A DNA stretch of 64,000 nt from Hanleya hanleyi (GCA_036873755.1 JAVTVY010025155.1:48955-112954); one strand, 5' to 3'; numbered from the stretch's first letter, positions 37,581 to 49,203 are shown. Notes: a model not told the origin generated them from the sequence alone. Program-made: numbers and translations.

Positions 37581-37694
37581 AAATGTAGTGAAACGAATAA
37601 AACATATTTAATTACCATACTTATCGTCTGCTTTCTACAAATTGTCCGAAGCCCGTACCATAAATCTTGTTGTTGTTGACTGATGTTCCGCTAA
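37581..37694. other. Short spacer before the 2.8-kb array
   Basis: Sequence between the terminal CTAA of the core-repeat element and the first array unit. Similarity to the array begins sharply at GTTTCTCTCATAG (37695). Confidence 0.5.
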
Positions 37695-37832
37695 GTTTCT
37701 CTCATAGAAAAGTCATTCCAGTTCAATAATTTGTATATAGGTTGGTCCAATTTTCAGTATTTGTGCAAAACTTTAAACCGGTCCAGTTATTTTTCACTTC
37801 GTTTGGATATCAAGTCTGTGGACACACAAAAC

Positions 37833-38084
37833 ATGGCGGAAGTCCGTCCTCCGGACACGGACAGTAACAGTCAGGTTGTCGACCAAGATGTTGATTTCAG
37901 TACAGATTCAGAACCGCCCAACTTCGATATGGGGATTCCGTCGGACGACGACGAAAGCGTTCATCTCATATCCAGTAATAGCGACGACGATAGAATGTTA
38001 GTTCTTGCTCTCGACAAGGCCACTCAACAGTCCGATGCACCGACAGAAAAAAAATCCCAAACACCCCCACTTCCCAGGAATTAA
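37833..38084 (+). CDS. Acidic ORF of array unit 1, probable broken gene start
   Basis: The 83-residue frame starts MAEVRPPDTDSNSQ in a good context (ACAAAACATGGCGG) and is rich in Asp and Ser, with two short SDDDE/SDDDR clusters at about residues 42-58. No domain, signal or membrane segment is visible. After the stop, another frame continues with LDSDDSDTPSDIERL up to about 38210. The longer acidic protein therefore seems to have been cut by a frame break that all units share, meaning it was already present in the founder. NRF1-like sites lie upstream in the following units but not before unit 1. I do not recognise the family; it may be the first exon of a host or transposon gene captured by the repeat. 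Confidence 0.4.
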   Translation: MAEVRPPDTDSNSQVVDQDVDFSTDSEPPNFDMGIPSDDDESVHLISSNSDDDRMLVLALDKATQQSDAPTEKKSQTPPLPRN

Positions 38085-38505
38085 CATAAAAACCATTGGA
38101 CTCTGATGACTCCGACACACCCTCGGATATTGAACGCTTGACAGCCCAAACTAAACAAAACTTCCCTTCAACTTCAAGAGCACCAACATTTGTCCACTTC
38201 TGTCGTCTATAATTGTATGTAAAAAAATCTTCAATCGGACTTGTCAATCGATGAGAAAATAACCTCCGCTTCAGTGCACCAGCGCGGGCAGTTGCGAACC
38301 ATTTCGGTGAGTTGCGGATCACGCCGTCTAGCGGCCGTTACAGGCGCTGAGAATGGAATTTTTAATGGCTTGAGGGGTCATCTCCTAATCATCCATAGGC
38401 CGGTGAAGCCCTGGAGAAGATTTCAATGTTGCCTTAATTGTCCCCGCCAGTAGTAGATAGACAGTATTTAAAGCCATATTTTGCCGGAGGAGATAACTCT
38501 TGCAT

Positions 38506-38519
38506 CCACCAGGGGGCGC
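38506..38519 (+). promoter_or_regulatory. CTCF-type core motif, unit 1
   Basis: CCACCAGGGGGCGC is a perfect match to the well-known CTCF core as I remember it. The same 14 bp occur in every complete unit (41315, 44124, 46941, 49710). Confidence 0.5.
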
Positions 38520-38782
38520 TGTTTCACCAAAAACTACCTCCAACACAGAAGAGTTCCAATCTAGGGGGAGGTAACTCTGGGTCACTATAGTTCCGGCAAA
38601 GGGCCCCTGGGCATGTATTCTTTCGCGGTGATGCGGTCTGGCGGTAATGCGGTCGCGGAAGAAAGCTTCTGCGGAGAAAAAGTAGTCCCCAGACTTCAAA
38701 TACGCTGCCTGGTCCGATTGGGTCGAGTGAGGTATCAAAGTGAAGCATTCATGAAGGGGCATCCAGTCATGGGTGGATGTAT

Positions 38783-39300
38783 GTAAAATTAGGATTTTTC
38801 CCGAAACTATAAAAAGCGGAACACGGACTTTACCCCTAAAATAGGGGAAAACACCTATCAACCCAAGACAAAAGGGCTAATATCGGTCCCCAGGCTTATT
38901 GGGACCTGCCTATCAAGTCAATGGGGTGGATGCGTGTAAAATTAGGATTTTTTCCCGAAAATATAAAAAGCGGAACACGGACTTTACCCCTAAAATAGGG
39001 GAAAACACTTATCAACCCTAGCCAAAAGGGCTAATATCGGTCCCCGGGCTTATCGGGGCCTGCCTTTCAAGTCAATGGGGTGGGTGTGTGTAAAATTAGG
39101 AGTTTCCCCCGAAAATATAAAAAGCGGAACACGGACTTTACCCCTAAAATAGGGGAAAACTTCTATCAACTCTAGCCAAAAGGGCTAATATCGGTCCCCG
39201 GGCTTATCGGGGCCTGCCTATCGAGTCAATGGGGTGGGTGCCTGTAAAATTAGGATTTTTTTCCGAAAATATAAAAAGCAGAATACGGACTTTACCCCTG
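38783..39300 (+). repeat. Four ~154-bp hairpin modules, unit 1
   Basis: GTAAAATTAGGA starts at 38783, 38936, 39090 and 39244. Each of the first three modules carries three small perfect stems: CCCCTAAAATAGGGG, AGCCAAAAGGGCT (or a near variant) and GGTCCCCGGGCTTATCGGGG. The fourth module is cut after the ACGGACTTTACCCC word. Equivalent sets follow at the same offset in units 2-5. Confidence 0.9.
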
Positions 39301-39354
39301 CAATATGGGTCTGTATTATACAATATAAGGGAAAATGCCTGTATGGGGTACGGG

Positions 39355-40010
39355 GATGGTCAATTTTTTTCGTGGGCTTTACTATGGCTTGTGGGGTCTC
39401 GTTTTTCTCGTCTCGCCAAGAAAATGACAATGGGAAGGGTCCCGGAGCGAATCGGTGAAATTTTTGGGAAAAGTCACCGAGGTCTGTATATAGGCTCATA
39501 CTGGCTATGAGGGGTGGGGTGGTCAATTTTTTTGTGGGCTTTACCATGGGTTGTGGGGTCTCGTTTTTCTCGTCTCGCCGAGAAAAACACAATGGGAGGG
39601 GTCCCGGAGCGAAGCGGTGAAATTTTTGGAAAAGTACCATATAGCCCATATAGTCCTATACTGGCTATATGGGGGTATAGGTTCAACCTGGGAAATTCAC
39701 ACACGTTCATTGTGATATGAGTTGTTTGGTCTTGTTTTTCACGTCTCGTCATTTAGAACACGATGGGAAGGGTCCCGGAGCGAAACGGTGAAATTTTTGG
39801 AAAAGTACCACATAGCCCATATAGTCCCATACTGGCTATATGGGGGTATAGGTTCAACCTGGGAAATTCACACACGTTCATTGTCATATGGGTTGTCTGG
39901 ATTTGTTTTTCACGTCTCGTCATTTAGAACACGATGGGAAGGGTTTCGAAGCGAAACGGTGAAATTGTTGGAAAAAGTTCACCGAGGCCTGGGTAAGCCC
40001 ATAGGCCTAT
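39355..40010 (+). repeat. Four ~165-bp GTCTCGTTTTTC modules, unit 1
   Basis: Modules share TCTCGTTTTTCTCGTCTCGCC or TTGTTTTTCACGTCTCGTC, then AATGGGAAGGGTCCCGGAGC, GGTGAAATTTTTGG and ATACTGGCTATATGGG. They begin near 39355, 39518, 39715 and 39885. They are diverged within a unit but nearly identical between units, so the unit expanded after the modules formed. Confidence 0.85.
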
Positions 40011-40163
40011 ACAGCATAGCTATGGGGTATAGGCCCATACGAGGTGGACGTTTTGGGGTCTAGGTGAGCCCCTAATGATCCTATGGTGTCGTATGATGTC
40101 TTATTTTGAAGCTCTCGTGGAGGAGCATCCGACTGGACTAATAGTTAGTCCGTTTTCAATATT

Positions 40164-40175
40164 CTGCGCATACGC
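40164..40175. promoter_or_regulatory. NRF1-like half-diverged palindrome, unit 1
   Basis: TGCGCATACGCA, one base off the perfect palindrome at 40341. It heads the first of two related ~180-bp modules, both of which continue with a CATTTTGG box, GATGGACC and GGTCCGA. Confidence 0.45.
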
Positions 40176-40340
40176 AGTCTGGCCCGTAGTAAGAAAGTAG
40201 GCATTTTGGAGGTATGTGGGTGTGTGTTTGGGGTAGAGATGGACCGCTATGGGTCCGAATGGGTCGTGGAAGGTGTCAAAGTGAAGCTTGTGTGGGGTAG
40301 AGTCAGAATGGCGTGTTTTTAAAATGCAAGTCGCGTCAAT

Positions 40341-40352
40341 CTGCGCATGCGC
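40341..40352. promoter_or_regulatory. NRF1-type palindrome TGCGCATGCGCA
   Basis: A perfect match to the NRF1 consensus, about 300 bp upstream of the unit-2 ORF start (40642) and followed by a GGCCATTTTGG YY1-like box. The same perfect 12-mer occurs at 43151, 45791, 45968, 48781, 51545 and, inverted beyond the palindrome, at 57855. Promoter function is inferred. Confidence 0.5.
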
Positions 40353-40641
40353 AGTTGGTTGTAGTAAGTCAAGTGGCCATTTTGGGGCAGTGCAAGAAGG
40401 TATTTGGTGTCGAGATGGACCATCCTTGGTCCGATTGTGTCGTGGGAGGTGTTATCTTCCGGTTTCACTAAAACTACCTCCGAACACAGAAGAGTGTTCC
40501 AATGTTTCTCTCATAGAAAAGTCATTCCAGTTCAATAATTTGTATATAGGTTGGTCCAATTTTCAGTATTTGTGCAAAACTTTAAACCGGTCCAGTTATT
40601 TTTCACTTCGTTTGGATATCAAGTCTGTGGACACACAAAAC

Positions 40642-40893
40642 ATGGCGGAAGTCCGTCCTCCGGACACGGACAGTAACAGTCAGGTTGTCGACCAAGATGT
40701 TGATTTCAGTACAGATTCAGAACCGCCCAACTTCGATATGGGGGTTCCGTCGGACGACGACGAAAGCGTTCATCTCATATCCAGTAATAGCGACGACGAT
40801 AGAATGTTAGTTCTTGCTCTCGACAAGGCCACTCAACAGTCCGATGCACCGACAGAAAAAAAATCCCAAACACCCCCACTTCCCAGGAATTAA
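40642..40893 (+). CDS. Acidic ORF of array unit 2
   Basis: 83 residues from the conserved MAEVRPP start, identical to unit 1 except for one residue in the FDMG(I/V)PSDDD segment. An in-frame upstream ATG (40288) would give 201 residues, but it starts inside the NRF1-like promoter module, so the downstream ATG is preferred. Same frame break at the end as the other units. Confidence 0.4.
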   Translation: MAEVRPPDTDSNSQVVDQDVDFSTDSEPPNFDMGVPSDDDESVHLISSNSDDDRMLVLALDKATQQSDAPTEKKSQTPPLPRN

Positions 40894-41314
40894 CATAAAA
40901 ACCATTGGACTCTGATGACTCCGACACACCCTCGGATATTGAACGCTTGACAGCCCAAACTAAACAAAACTTCCCTTCAACTTCAAGAGCACCAACATTT
41001 GTCCACTTCTGTCGTCTATAATTGTATGTAAAAAAATCTTCAATCGGACTTGTCAATCGATGAGAAAATAACCTCCGCTTCAGTGCACCAGCGCGGGCAG
41101 TTGCGAACCATTTCGGTGAGTTGCGGATCACGCCGTCTAGCGGCCGTTACAGGCGCTGAGAATGGAATTTTTAATGGCTTGAGGGGTCATCTCCTAATCA
41201 TCCATAGGCCGGTGAAGCCCTGGAGAAGATTTCAATGTTGCCTTAATTGTCCCCGCCAGTAGTAGGTAGACAGTATTTAAAGCCATATTTTGCCGGAGGA
41301 GATAACTCTTGCAT

Positions 41315-41328
41315 CCACCAGGGGGCGC
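41315..41328 (+). promoter_or_regulatory. CTCF-type core motif, unit 2
   Basis: CCACCAGGGGGCGC, identical to unit 1. Confidence 0.5.
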
Positions 41329-43150
41329 TGTTTCACCAAAAACTACCTCCAACACAGAAGAGGTCCAATCTAGGGGTAGGTAACTCTGGGTCACTATAGT
41401 TCCGGCAAAGCGCCCCTGGGCATGTATTCTTTCGCGGTGATGCGGTCTGGCGGTAATGCGGTCGCGGAAGAAAGCTTCTGCGGAGAAAAAGTAGTCCCCA
41501 GACTTCAAATACGCTGCATGGTCCGATTGGGTCGAGTGAGGTATCAAAGTGAAGCATTCATGAAGGGGCATCCAGTCATGGGTGGATGTATGTAAAATTA
41601 GGATTTTTCCCGAAACTATAAAAAGCGGAACACGGACTTTACCCCTAAAATAGGGGAAAACACCTATCAACCCAAGACAAAAGGGCTAATATCGGTCCCC
41701 AGGCTTATTGGGACCTGCCTATCAAGTCAATGGGGTGGATGCGTGTAAAATTAGGATTTTTTCCCGAAAATATAAAAAGCGGAACACGGACTTTACCCCT
41801 AAAATAGGGGAAAACACCTATCAACCCTAGCCAAAAGGGCTAATATCGGTCCCCGGGCTTATCGGGGCCTGCCTTTCAAGTCAATGGGGTGGGTGTGTGT
41901 AAAATTAGGAGTTTCCCCCGAAAATATAAAAAGCGGAACACGGACTTTACCCCTAAAATAGGGGAAAACTTCTATCAACTCTAGCCAAAAGGGCTAATAT
42001 CGGTCCCCGGGCTTATCGGGGCCTGCCTATCGAGTCAATGGGGTGGGTGCCTGTAAAATTAGGATTTTTTTCCGAAAATATAAAAAGCAGAATACGGACT
42101 TTACCCCTGCAATATGGGTCTGTATTATACAATATAAGGGAAAATGCCTGTATGGGGTACGGGGATGGTCAATTTTTTTCGTGGGCTTTACTATGGCTTG
42201 TGGGGTCTCGTTTTTCTCGTCTCGCCAAGAAAATGACAATGGGAAGGGTCCCGGAGCGAATCGGTGAAATTTTTGGGAAAAGTCACCGAGGTCTGTATAT
42301 AGGCTCATACTGGCTATGAGGGGTGGGGTGGTCAATTTTTTTGTGGGCTTTACCATGGGTTGTGGGGTCTCGTTTTTCTCGTCTCGCCGAGAAAAACACA
42401 ATGGGAGGGGTCCCGGAGCGAAGCGGTGAAATTTTTGGAAAAGTACCATATAGCCCATATAGTCCTATACTGGCTATATGGGGGTATAGGTTCAACCTGG
42501 GAAATTCACACACGTTCATTGTGATATGAGTTGTTTGGTCTTGTTTTTCACGTCTCGTCATTTAGAACACGATGGGAAGGGTCCCGGAGCGAAACGGTGA
42601 AATTTTTGGAAAAGTACCACATAGCCCATATAGTCCCATACTGGCTATATGGGGGTATAGGTTCAACCTGGGAAATTCACACACGTTCATTGTCATATGG
42701 GTTGTCTGGATTTGTTTTTCACGTCTCGTCATTTAGAACACGATGGGAAGGGTTTCGAAGCGAAACGGTGAAATTGTTGGAAAAAGTTCACCGAGGCCTG
42801 GGTAAGCCCATAGGCCTATACAGCATAGCTATGGGGTATAGGCCCATACGGGGTGGACGTTTTGGGGTCTAGGTGAGCCCCTAATGATCCTATGGTGTCG
42901 TATGATGTCTTATTTTGAAGCTCTCGTGGAGGAGCATCCGACTGGACTAATAGTTAGTCCGTTTTCAATATTCTGCGCATACGCAGTCTGGCCCGTAGTA
43001 AGAAAGTAGGCATTTTGGAGGTATGTGGGTGTGTGTTTGGGGTAGAGATGGACCGCTATGGGTCCGAATGGGTCGTGGAAGGTGTCAAAGTGAAGCTTGT
43101 GTGGGGTAGAGTCAGAATGGCGTGTTTTTAAAATGCAAGTCGCGTCAATC

Positions 43151-43162
43151 TGCGCATGCGCA
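43151..43162. promoter_or_regulatory. NRF1-type palindrome, unit 2
   Basis: TGCGCATGCGCA, about 300 bp upstream of the unit-3 ORF. Confidence 0.5.
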
Positions 43163-43450
43163 GTTGGTTGTAGTAAGTCAAGTGGCCATTTTGGGGCAGT
43201 GCAAGAAGGTATTTGGTGTCGAGATGGACCATCCTTGGTCCGATTGTGTCGTGGGAGGTGTTATCTTCCGGTTTCACTAAAACTACCTCCGAACACAGAA
43301 CAGTGTTCCAATGTTTCTCTCATAGAAAAGTCATTCCAGTTCAATAATTTGTATATAGTTTGGTCCAATTTTCAGTATTTGTGCAAAACTTTAAACCGGT
43401 CCAGTTATTTTTCACTTCGTTTGGATATCAAGTCTGTGGACACACAAAAC

Positions 43451-43702
43451 ATGGCGGAAGTCCGTCCTCCGGACACGGACAGTAACAGTCAGGATGTCGA
43501 CCAAGATGTTGATTTCAATACAGATTCAGAACCGCCCAACTTCTATATGGGGTTTCCGTCGGACGACGACGAAAGTGTTCATCTCATATCCAGTAATAGC
43601 GACGACGATAGAATGTTAGTTCTTGCTCTCGACAAGGCCACTCAACAGTCCGATGCACCGACAGAAAAAAAATCCCAAACACCCCCACTTCCCAGGAATT
43701 AA
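43451..43702 (+). CDS. Acidic ORF of array unit 3
   Basis: 83 residues, same start and stop as units 1 and 2, with several amino-acid changes (for example QDVDQ, FNTD, FYMGFPS). The frame stays open despite these changes, which is weak evidence of past constraint. Function unknown. Confidence 0.4.
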   Translation: MAEVRPPDTDSNSQDVDQDVDFNTDSEPPNFYMGFPSDDDESVHLISSNSDDDRMLVLALDKATQQSDAPTEKKSQTPPLPRN

Positions 43703-44123
43703 CAGAAAAACCATTGGACTCTGATGACTCCGACACACCCTCGGATATTGAACGCTTGACAGCCCAAACTAAACAAAACTTCCCTTCAACTTCAAGAGCA
43801 CCAACATTTGTCCACTTCTGTCGTCTATAATTGTATGTAAAAAAATCTTCAATCGGACTTGTCAATCGATGAGAAAATAACCTCCGCTTCAGTGCACCAG
43901 CGCGGGCAGTTGCGAATCATTTCGGTGAGTTGCGGATCACGCCGTCTAGCGGCCGTTACAGGCGCTGAGAATGGAATTTTTAATGGCTTGAGGGGTCATC
44001 TCCTAATCATCCATAGGCCGGTGAAGCCCTGGAGAAGATTTCAATGTTGCCTTAATTGTCCCCGCCAGTAGTAGGTAGACAGTATTTAAAGCCATATTTT
44101 GCCGGAGGAGATAACTCTTGCAT

Positions 44124-44137
44124 CCACCAGGGGGCGC
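44124..44137 (+). promoter_or_regulatory. CTCF-type core motif, unit 3
   Basis: CCACCAGGGGGCGC, preserved although this unit is the most diverged. Confidence 0.5.
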
Positions 44138-45790
44138 TGTTTCACCAAAAACTACCTCCAACACAGAAGAGTTCCAATCTAGGGGGAGGTAACTCTGGGT
44201 CACTATAGTTCCGGCAAAGGGCCCCTGGGCATGTATTCTTCGCGGTGATGCGGTCTGGCGGTAATGCGGTCGCGGAAGAAAGCTTCCGCGGAGAAAAGGT
44301 AGTCCCCAGACTTCAAATACGCTGCATGGTCCGATTGGGTCGAGTGAGGTATCAAAGTGAAGGATTCGTGAAGGGGCATCCAGTCATGGGTGGGTGTATG
44401 TAAAATTAGGATTTTTCCCGAAACTATAAAAAGCGGAACACGGACTTTACCCCTAAAATAGGGGAAAACACCTATCAACCCTAGCCAAAAGGGCTAATAT
44501 CGGTCCCCAGGCTTATTGGGACCTGCCTATCAAGTCAATGGGGTGGGTGCATGTAAAATTAGGATTTTTTCCCGAAATCATAAAAAGCGGAACACGGACT
44601 TTACCCCTAAAATAGGGGAAAACACCTATCAACCCTAGCCAAAAGGGCTAATATCGGTCCCCGGGCTTATCGGGGCCTGCCTTTCAAGTCAATGGGGTGG
44701 GTGTGTGTAAAATTAGGATTTTCCCCCGAAAATATAAAAAGCGGAACACGGACTTTACCCCTAAAATAGGGGAAAACTTCTATCAACTCTAGCCAAAAGG
44801 GCTAATATCGGTCCCCGGGCTTATCGGGGCCTGCCTATCGAGTCAATGGGGTGGGTGCATGTAAAATTAGGATTTTTTTCCGAAAATATAAAAAGCAGAA
44901 TACGGACTTTACCCCTGCAATATGGGTCTGTATTATACAATATAAGGGAAAATGCCTGTATGGGGTACGGGGATGGTCAATTTTTTTCGTGGGCTTTACT
45001 ATGGCTTGTGGGGTCTCGTTTTTCTCGTCTCGCCAAGAAAATGACAATGGGAAGGGTCCCGGAGCGAATCGGTGAAATTTTTGGGAAAAGTCACCGAGGT
45101 CTGTATATAGGCTCATACTGGCTATATGGGGGGAGGGGTGGTCAAATTTTTTTGTGGGCTTTACTATGGGTTGTGGGGTCTCGTTTTTCTCGTCTCGCCG
45201 AGAAAAACACAATGGCAAGGGTTTCGAAGCGAAACGGTGAAATTTTGGGGAAAAGTCACCGAGGTCTGTATATAGCCCCATGTAATCCTATACTGGCTAT
45301 GTGGGGGTACAGGTTCAACCTGGGAAATTCACACACGTTCATTGTGATATGGGTTGTTTGGTCTTGTTTTTCACGTCTCGTCATTTAGAACACGATGGGA
45401 AGGGTCCCGAAGCGAAACGGTGAAATTTTTGGAAAAGTACCATATAGCCCATATAGCTCCATACTGGCTGTATAGGTTCAACCTGGGAAATTCACACACG
45501 TTCATTGTCATTTGGGTTGTCTGGATTTGTTTTTCACGTCTCGTCATTTAGAACACGATGGGAAGGGTTTCGAAGCGAAACGGTGAAATTTTTGGAAAAA
45601 GTTCACCGAGGCCTGGGTAAGCCCATAGGCCTATACTGCATGGCTATGGGGTATATGTCCATACGGGGTGGACGTTTTGGGGTCTAGGTGTACCCCTAAT
45701 GATCCTATGGTGTCGTATGATGTCTTATTTTGAAGCTCTCGTGAAGGAGCATCCGACTGGACTAATGGTTGGCGTCCTTTTTCAATGGTC

Positions 45791-45979
45791 TGCGCATGCG
45801 CACTCTGGCCGTAGTACAGAAAGCAGGCATTTTGAGGGTATGTGGGGGTGTGTTTGGGGTAGAGATGGACCGCTATGGGTTCGAATGGGTCGTGGAAGGT
45901 GTCAAAGTGAAGCTTGTGTGGGGTAGAGTCAGAATGGCGTGTTTTTAAAATGCAAGTCGCGTCAATCTGCGCATGCGCA
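45791..45979. promoter_or_regulatory. Two perfect NRF1-type palindromes, unit 3
   Basis: TGCGCATGCGCA at 45791-45802 and again at 45968-45979. In the other units the first site is TGCGCATACGCA. Confidence 0.5.
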
Positions 45980-46267
45980 GTTGGTTGTAGTAAGTCAAGT
46001 GGCCATTTTGGGGCAGTGCAAGAAGGTATTTGGTGTCGAGATGGACCATCCTTGGTCCGATTGTGTCGTGGGAGGTGTTATCTTCCGGTTTCACTAAAAC
46101 TACCTCCGAACACAGAAGAGTGTTCCAATGTTTCTCTTATAGAAAAGTCATTCCAGTTCAATAATTTGTATATAGGTTGGTCCAATTTTCAGTATTTGTG
46201 CAAAACTTTAAACCGGTCCAGTTATTTTTCACTTCGTTTGGATATCAAGTCTGTGGACACACAAAAC

Positions 46268-46519
46268 ATGGCGGAAGTCCGTCCTCCGGACACGGACAGT
46301 AACAGTCAGGTTGTCGACCAAGATGTTGATTTCAGTACAGATTCAGAACCGCCCAACTTCGATATGGGGGTTCCGTCGGACGACGACGAAAGCGTTCATC
46401 TCATATCCAGTAATAGCGACGACGATAGAATGTTAGTTCTTGCTCTCGACAAGGCCACTCAACAGTCCGATGCACCGACAGAAAAAAAATCCCAAACACC
46501 CCCACTTCCCAGGAATTAA
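46268..46519 (+). CDS. Acidic ORF of array unit 4
   Basis: 83 residues, identical in sequence to the unit-2 ORF. Same layout and same uncertainty about whether it is translated. Confidence 0.4.
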   Translation: MAEVRPPDTDSNSQVVDQDVDFSTDSEPPNFDMGVPSDDDESVHLISSNSDDDRMLVLALDKATQQSDAPTEKKSQTPPLPRN

Positions 46520-46940
46520 CATAAAAACCATTGGACTCTGATGACTCCGACACACCCTCGGATATTGAACGCTTGACAGCCCAAACTAAACAAAACTTCC
46601 CTTCAACTTCAAGAGCACCAACATTTGTCCACTTCTGTCGTCTATAATTGTATGTAAAAAAATCTTCAATCGGACTTGTCAATCGATGAGAAAATAACCT
46701 CCGCTTCAGTGCACCAGCGCGGGCAGTTGCGAACCATTTCGGTGAGTTGCGGATCACGCCGTCTAGCGGCCGTTACAGGCGCTGAGAATGGAATTTTTAA
46801 TGGCTTGAGGGGTCATCTCCTAATCATCCATAGGCCGGTGAAGCCCTGGAGAAGATTTCAATGTTGCCTTAATTGTCCCCGCCAGTAGTAGGTAGACAGT
46901 ATTTAAAGCCATATTTTGCCGGAGGAGATAACTCTTGCAT

Positions 46941-46954
46941 CCACCAGGGGGCGC
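46941..46954 (+). promoter_or_regulatory. CTCF-type core motif, unit 4
   Basis: CCACCAGGGGGCGC. Confidence 0.5.
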
Positions 46955-48780
46955 TGTTTCACCAAAAACTACCTCCAACACAGAAGAGTTCCAATCTAGG
47001 GGGAGGTAACTCTGGGTCACTATAGTTCCGGCAAAGGGCCCCTGGGCATGTATTCTTTCGCGGTGATGCGGTCTGGCGGTAATGCGGTCGCGGAAGAAAG
47101 CTTCTGCGGAGAAAAAGTAGTCCCCAGACTTCAAATACGCTGCCTGGTCCGATTGGGTCGAGTGAGGTATCAAAGTGAAGCATTCATGAAGGGGCATCCA
47201 GTCATGGGTGGATGTATGTAAAATTAGGATTTTTCCCGAAACTATAAAAAGCGGAACACGGACTTTACCCCTAAAATAGGGGAAAACACCTATCAACCCA
47301 AGACAAAAGGGCTAATATCGGTCCCCAGGCTTATTGGGACCTGCCTATCAAGTCAATGGGGTGGATGCGTGTAAAATTAGGATTTTTTCCCGAAAATATA
47401 AAAAGCGGAACACGGACTTTACCCCTAAAATAGGGGAAAACACTTATCAACCCTAGCCAAAAGGGCTAATATCGGTCCCCGGGCTTATCGGGGCCTGCCT
47501 TTCAAGTCAATGGGGTGGGTGTGTGTAAAATTAGGAGTTTCCCCCGAAAATATAAAAAGCGGAACACGGACTTTACCCCTAAAATAGGGGAAAACTTCTA
47601 TCAACTCTAGCCAAAAGGGCTAATATCGGTCCCCGGGCTTATCGGGGCCTGCCTATCGAGTCAATGGGGTGGGTGCCTGTAAAATTAGGATTTTTTTCCG
47701 AAAATATAAAAAGCAGAATACGGACTTTACCCCTGCAATATGGGTCTGTATTATACAATATAAGGGAAAATGCCTGTATGGGGTACGGGGATGGTCAATT
47801 TTTTTCGTGGGCTTTACTATGGCTTGTGGGGTCTCGTTTTTCTCGTCTCGCCAAGAAAATGACAATGGGAAGGGTCCCGGAGCGAATCGGTGAAATTTTT
47901 GGGAAAAGTCACCGAGGTCTGTATATAGGCTCATACTGGCTATATGGGGGGGAGGGGTGGTCAATTTTTTTGTGGGCTTTACCATGGGTTGTGGGGTCTC
48001 GTTTTTCTCGTCTCGCCGAGAAAAACACAATGGGAGGGGTCCCGGAGCGAAGCGGTGAAATTTTTGGAAAAGTACCATATAGCCCATATAGTCCTATACT
48101 GGCTATATGGGGGTATAGGTTCAACCTGGGAAATTCACACACGTTCATTGTGATATGAGTTGTTTGGTCTTGTTTTTCACGTCTTGTCATTTAGAACACG
48201 ATGGGAAGGGTCCCGGAGCGAAACGGTGAAATTTTTGGAAAAGTACCACATAGCCCATTATAGTCCCATACTGGCTATATGGGGGTATAGGTTCAACCTG
48301 GGAAATTCACACACGTTCATTGTCATATGGGTTGTCTGAATTTGTTTTTCACGTCTCGTCATTTAGAACACGATGGGAAGGGTTTCGAAGCGAAACGGTG
48401 AAATTGTTGGAAAAAGTTCACCGAGGCCTGGGTAAGCCCATAGGCCTATACAGCATAGCTATGGGGTATAGGCCCATACGGGGTGGACGTTTTGGGGTCT
48501 AGGTGAGCCCCTAATGATCCTATGGTGTCGTATGATGTCTTATTTTGAAGCTCTCGTGGAGGAGCATCCGACTGGACTAATAGTTAGTCCGTTTTCAATA
48601 TTCTGCGCATACGCAGTCTGGCCCGTAGTAAGAAAGTAGGCATTTTGGAGGTATGTGGGTGTGTGTTTGGGGTAGAGATGGACCGCTATGGGTCCGAATG
48701 GGTCGTGGAAGGTGTCAAAGTGAAGCTTGTGTGGGGTAGAGTCAGAATGGCGTATTTTTAAAATGCAAGTCGCGTCGATC

Positions 48781-48792
48781 TGCGCATGCGCA
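48781..48792. promoter_or_regulatory. NRF1-type palindrome, unit 4
   Basis: TGCGCATGCGCA, 300 bp upstream of the broken unit-5 ORF. Confidence 0.5.
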
Positions 48793-49080
48793 GTTGGTTG
48801 TAGTAAGTCAAGTGGCCATTTTGGGGCAGTGCAAGAAGGTATTTGGTGTCGAGATGGACCATCCTTGGTCCGATTGTGTCGTGGGAGGTGTTATCTTCCG
48901 GTTTCACTAAAACTACCTCCGAACACAGAAGAGTGTTCCAATGTTTCTCTCATAGAAAAGTCATTCCAGTTCAATAATTTGTATATAGGTTGGTCCAATT
49001 TTCAGTATTTGTGCAAAACTTTAAACCGGTCCAGTTATTTTTCACTTCGTTTGGATATCAAGTCTGTGGACACACAAAAC

Positions 49081-49203
49081 ATGGCGGAAGTCCGTCCTCC
49101 GGACACGGACAGTAACAGTCAGGTTGTCGACCAAGATGTTGATTTCAGTACAGATTCAGAACCGCCCAACTTCGATATGGGGTTTCCGTCGGAACGATGT
49201 TAG
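49081..49203 (+). pseudogene. Acidic ORF of unit 5, truncated
   Basis: The frame opens as in the other units but the deletion near 49190 causes a stop after 40 residues. This shows that an open frame is not required for the array to persist. Confidence 0.7.

Larger units (their letters stand above)
37695..40503 (+). repeat. 2.8-kb tandem unit 1
   Basis: The unit runs, in order: leader and acidic ORF (37833-38084), further acidic coding-like sequence after a frame break, a CTCF-type core (38506-38519), four ~154-bp hairpin modules (38783-39300), four ~165-bp GTCTCGTTTTTC modules (39355-40010), and two promoter-like modules each starting with a TGCGCATRCGCA palindrome (40164, 40341). The unit length is 2809 bp to the same point in unit 2. 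Confidence 0.95.
40504..43312 (+). repeat. 2.8-kb tandem unit 2
   Basis: Length 2809 bp. It differs from unit 1 by scattered single bases only, with the same order of modules. CTCF-type core at 41315-41328. Confidence 0.95.
43313..46129 (+). repeat. 2.8-kb tandem unit 3, the most diverged unit
   Basis: Length 2817 bp. It has distinctive changes: CCCTAGCC instead of CCCAAGAC in a hairpin module, an altered module set around 45120-45480, and both NRF1-like sites perfect (45791 and 45968). CTCF-type core at 44124-44137. Confidence 0.95.
46130..48942 (+). repeat. 2.8-kb tandem unit 4
   Basis: Length 2813 bp, closely matching units 1, 2 and 5. A small insertion near 47941-47950 (TATATGGGGGGGAGG) resembles unit 3. 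CTCF-type core at 46941-46954; NRF1-type palindrome at 48781-48792. Confidence 0.95.

Noticed and set aside
38385..38861. 158-residue minus-strand ORF recurring in every array unit
   Set aside because: It runs across the CTCF-type motif and the first hairpin module; composition is not protein-like, and it is conserved only because the DNA is.
39218..40063. Overlapping frames on both strands in the GTCTCGTTTTTC modules
   Set aside because: Frames on both strands repeat with the modules and have no domain; shadows of tandem DNA.
40288..40893. 201-residue version of the unit ORF from the upstream ATG
   Set aside because: The extra N-terminal part is translated promoter-module DNA; unit 1 lacks that upstream sequence yet keeps the MAEVRPP start.
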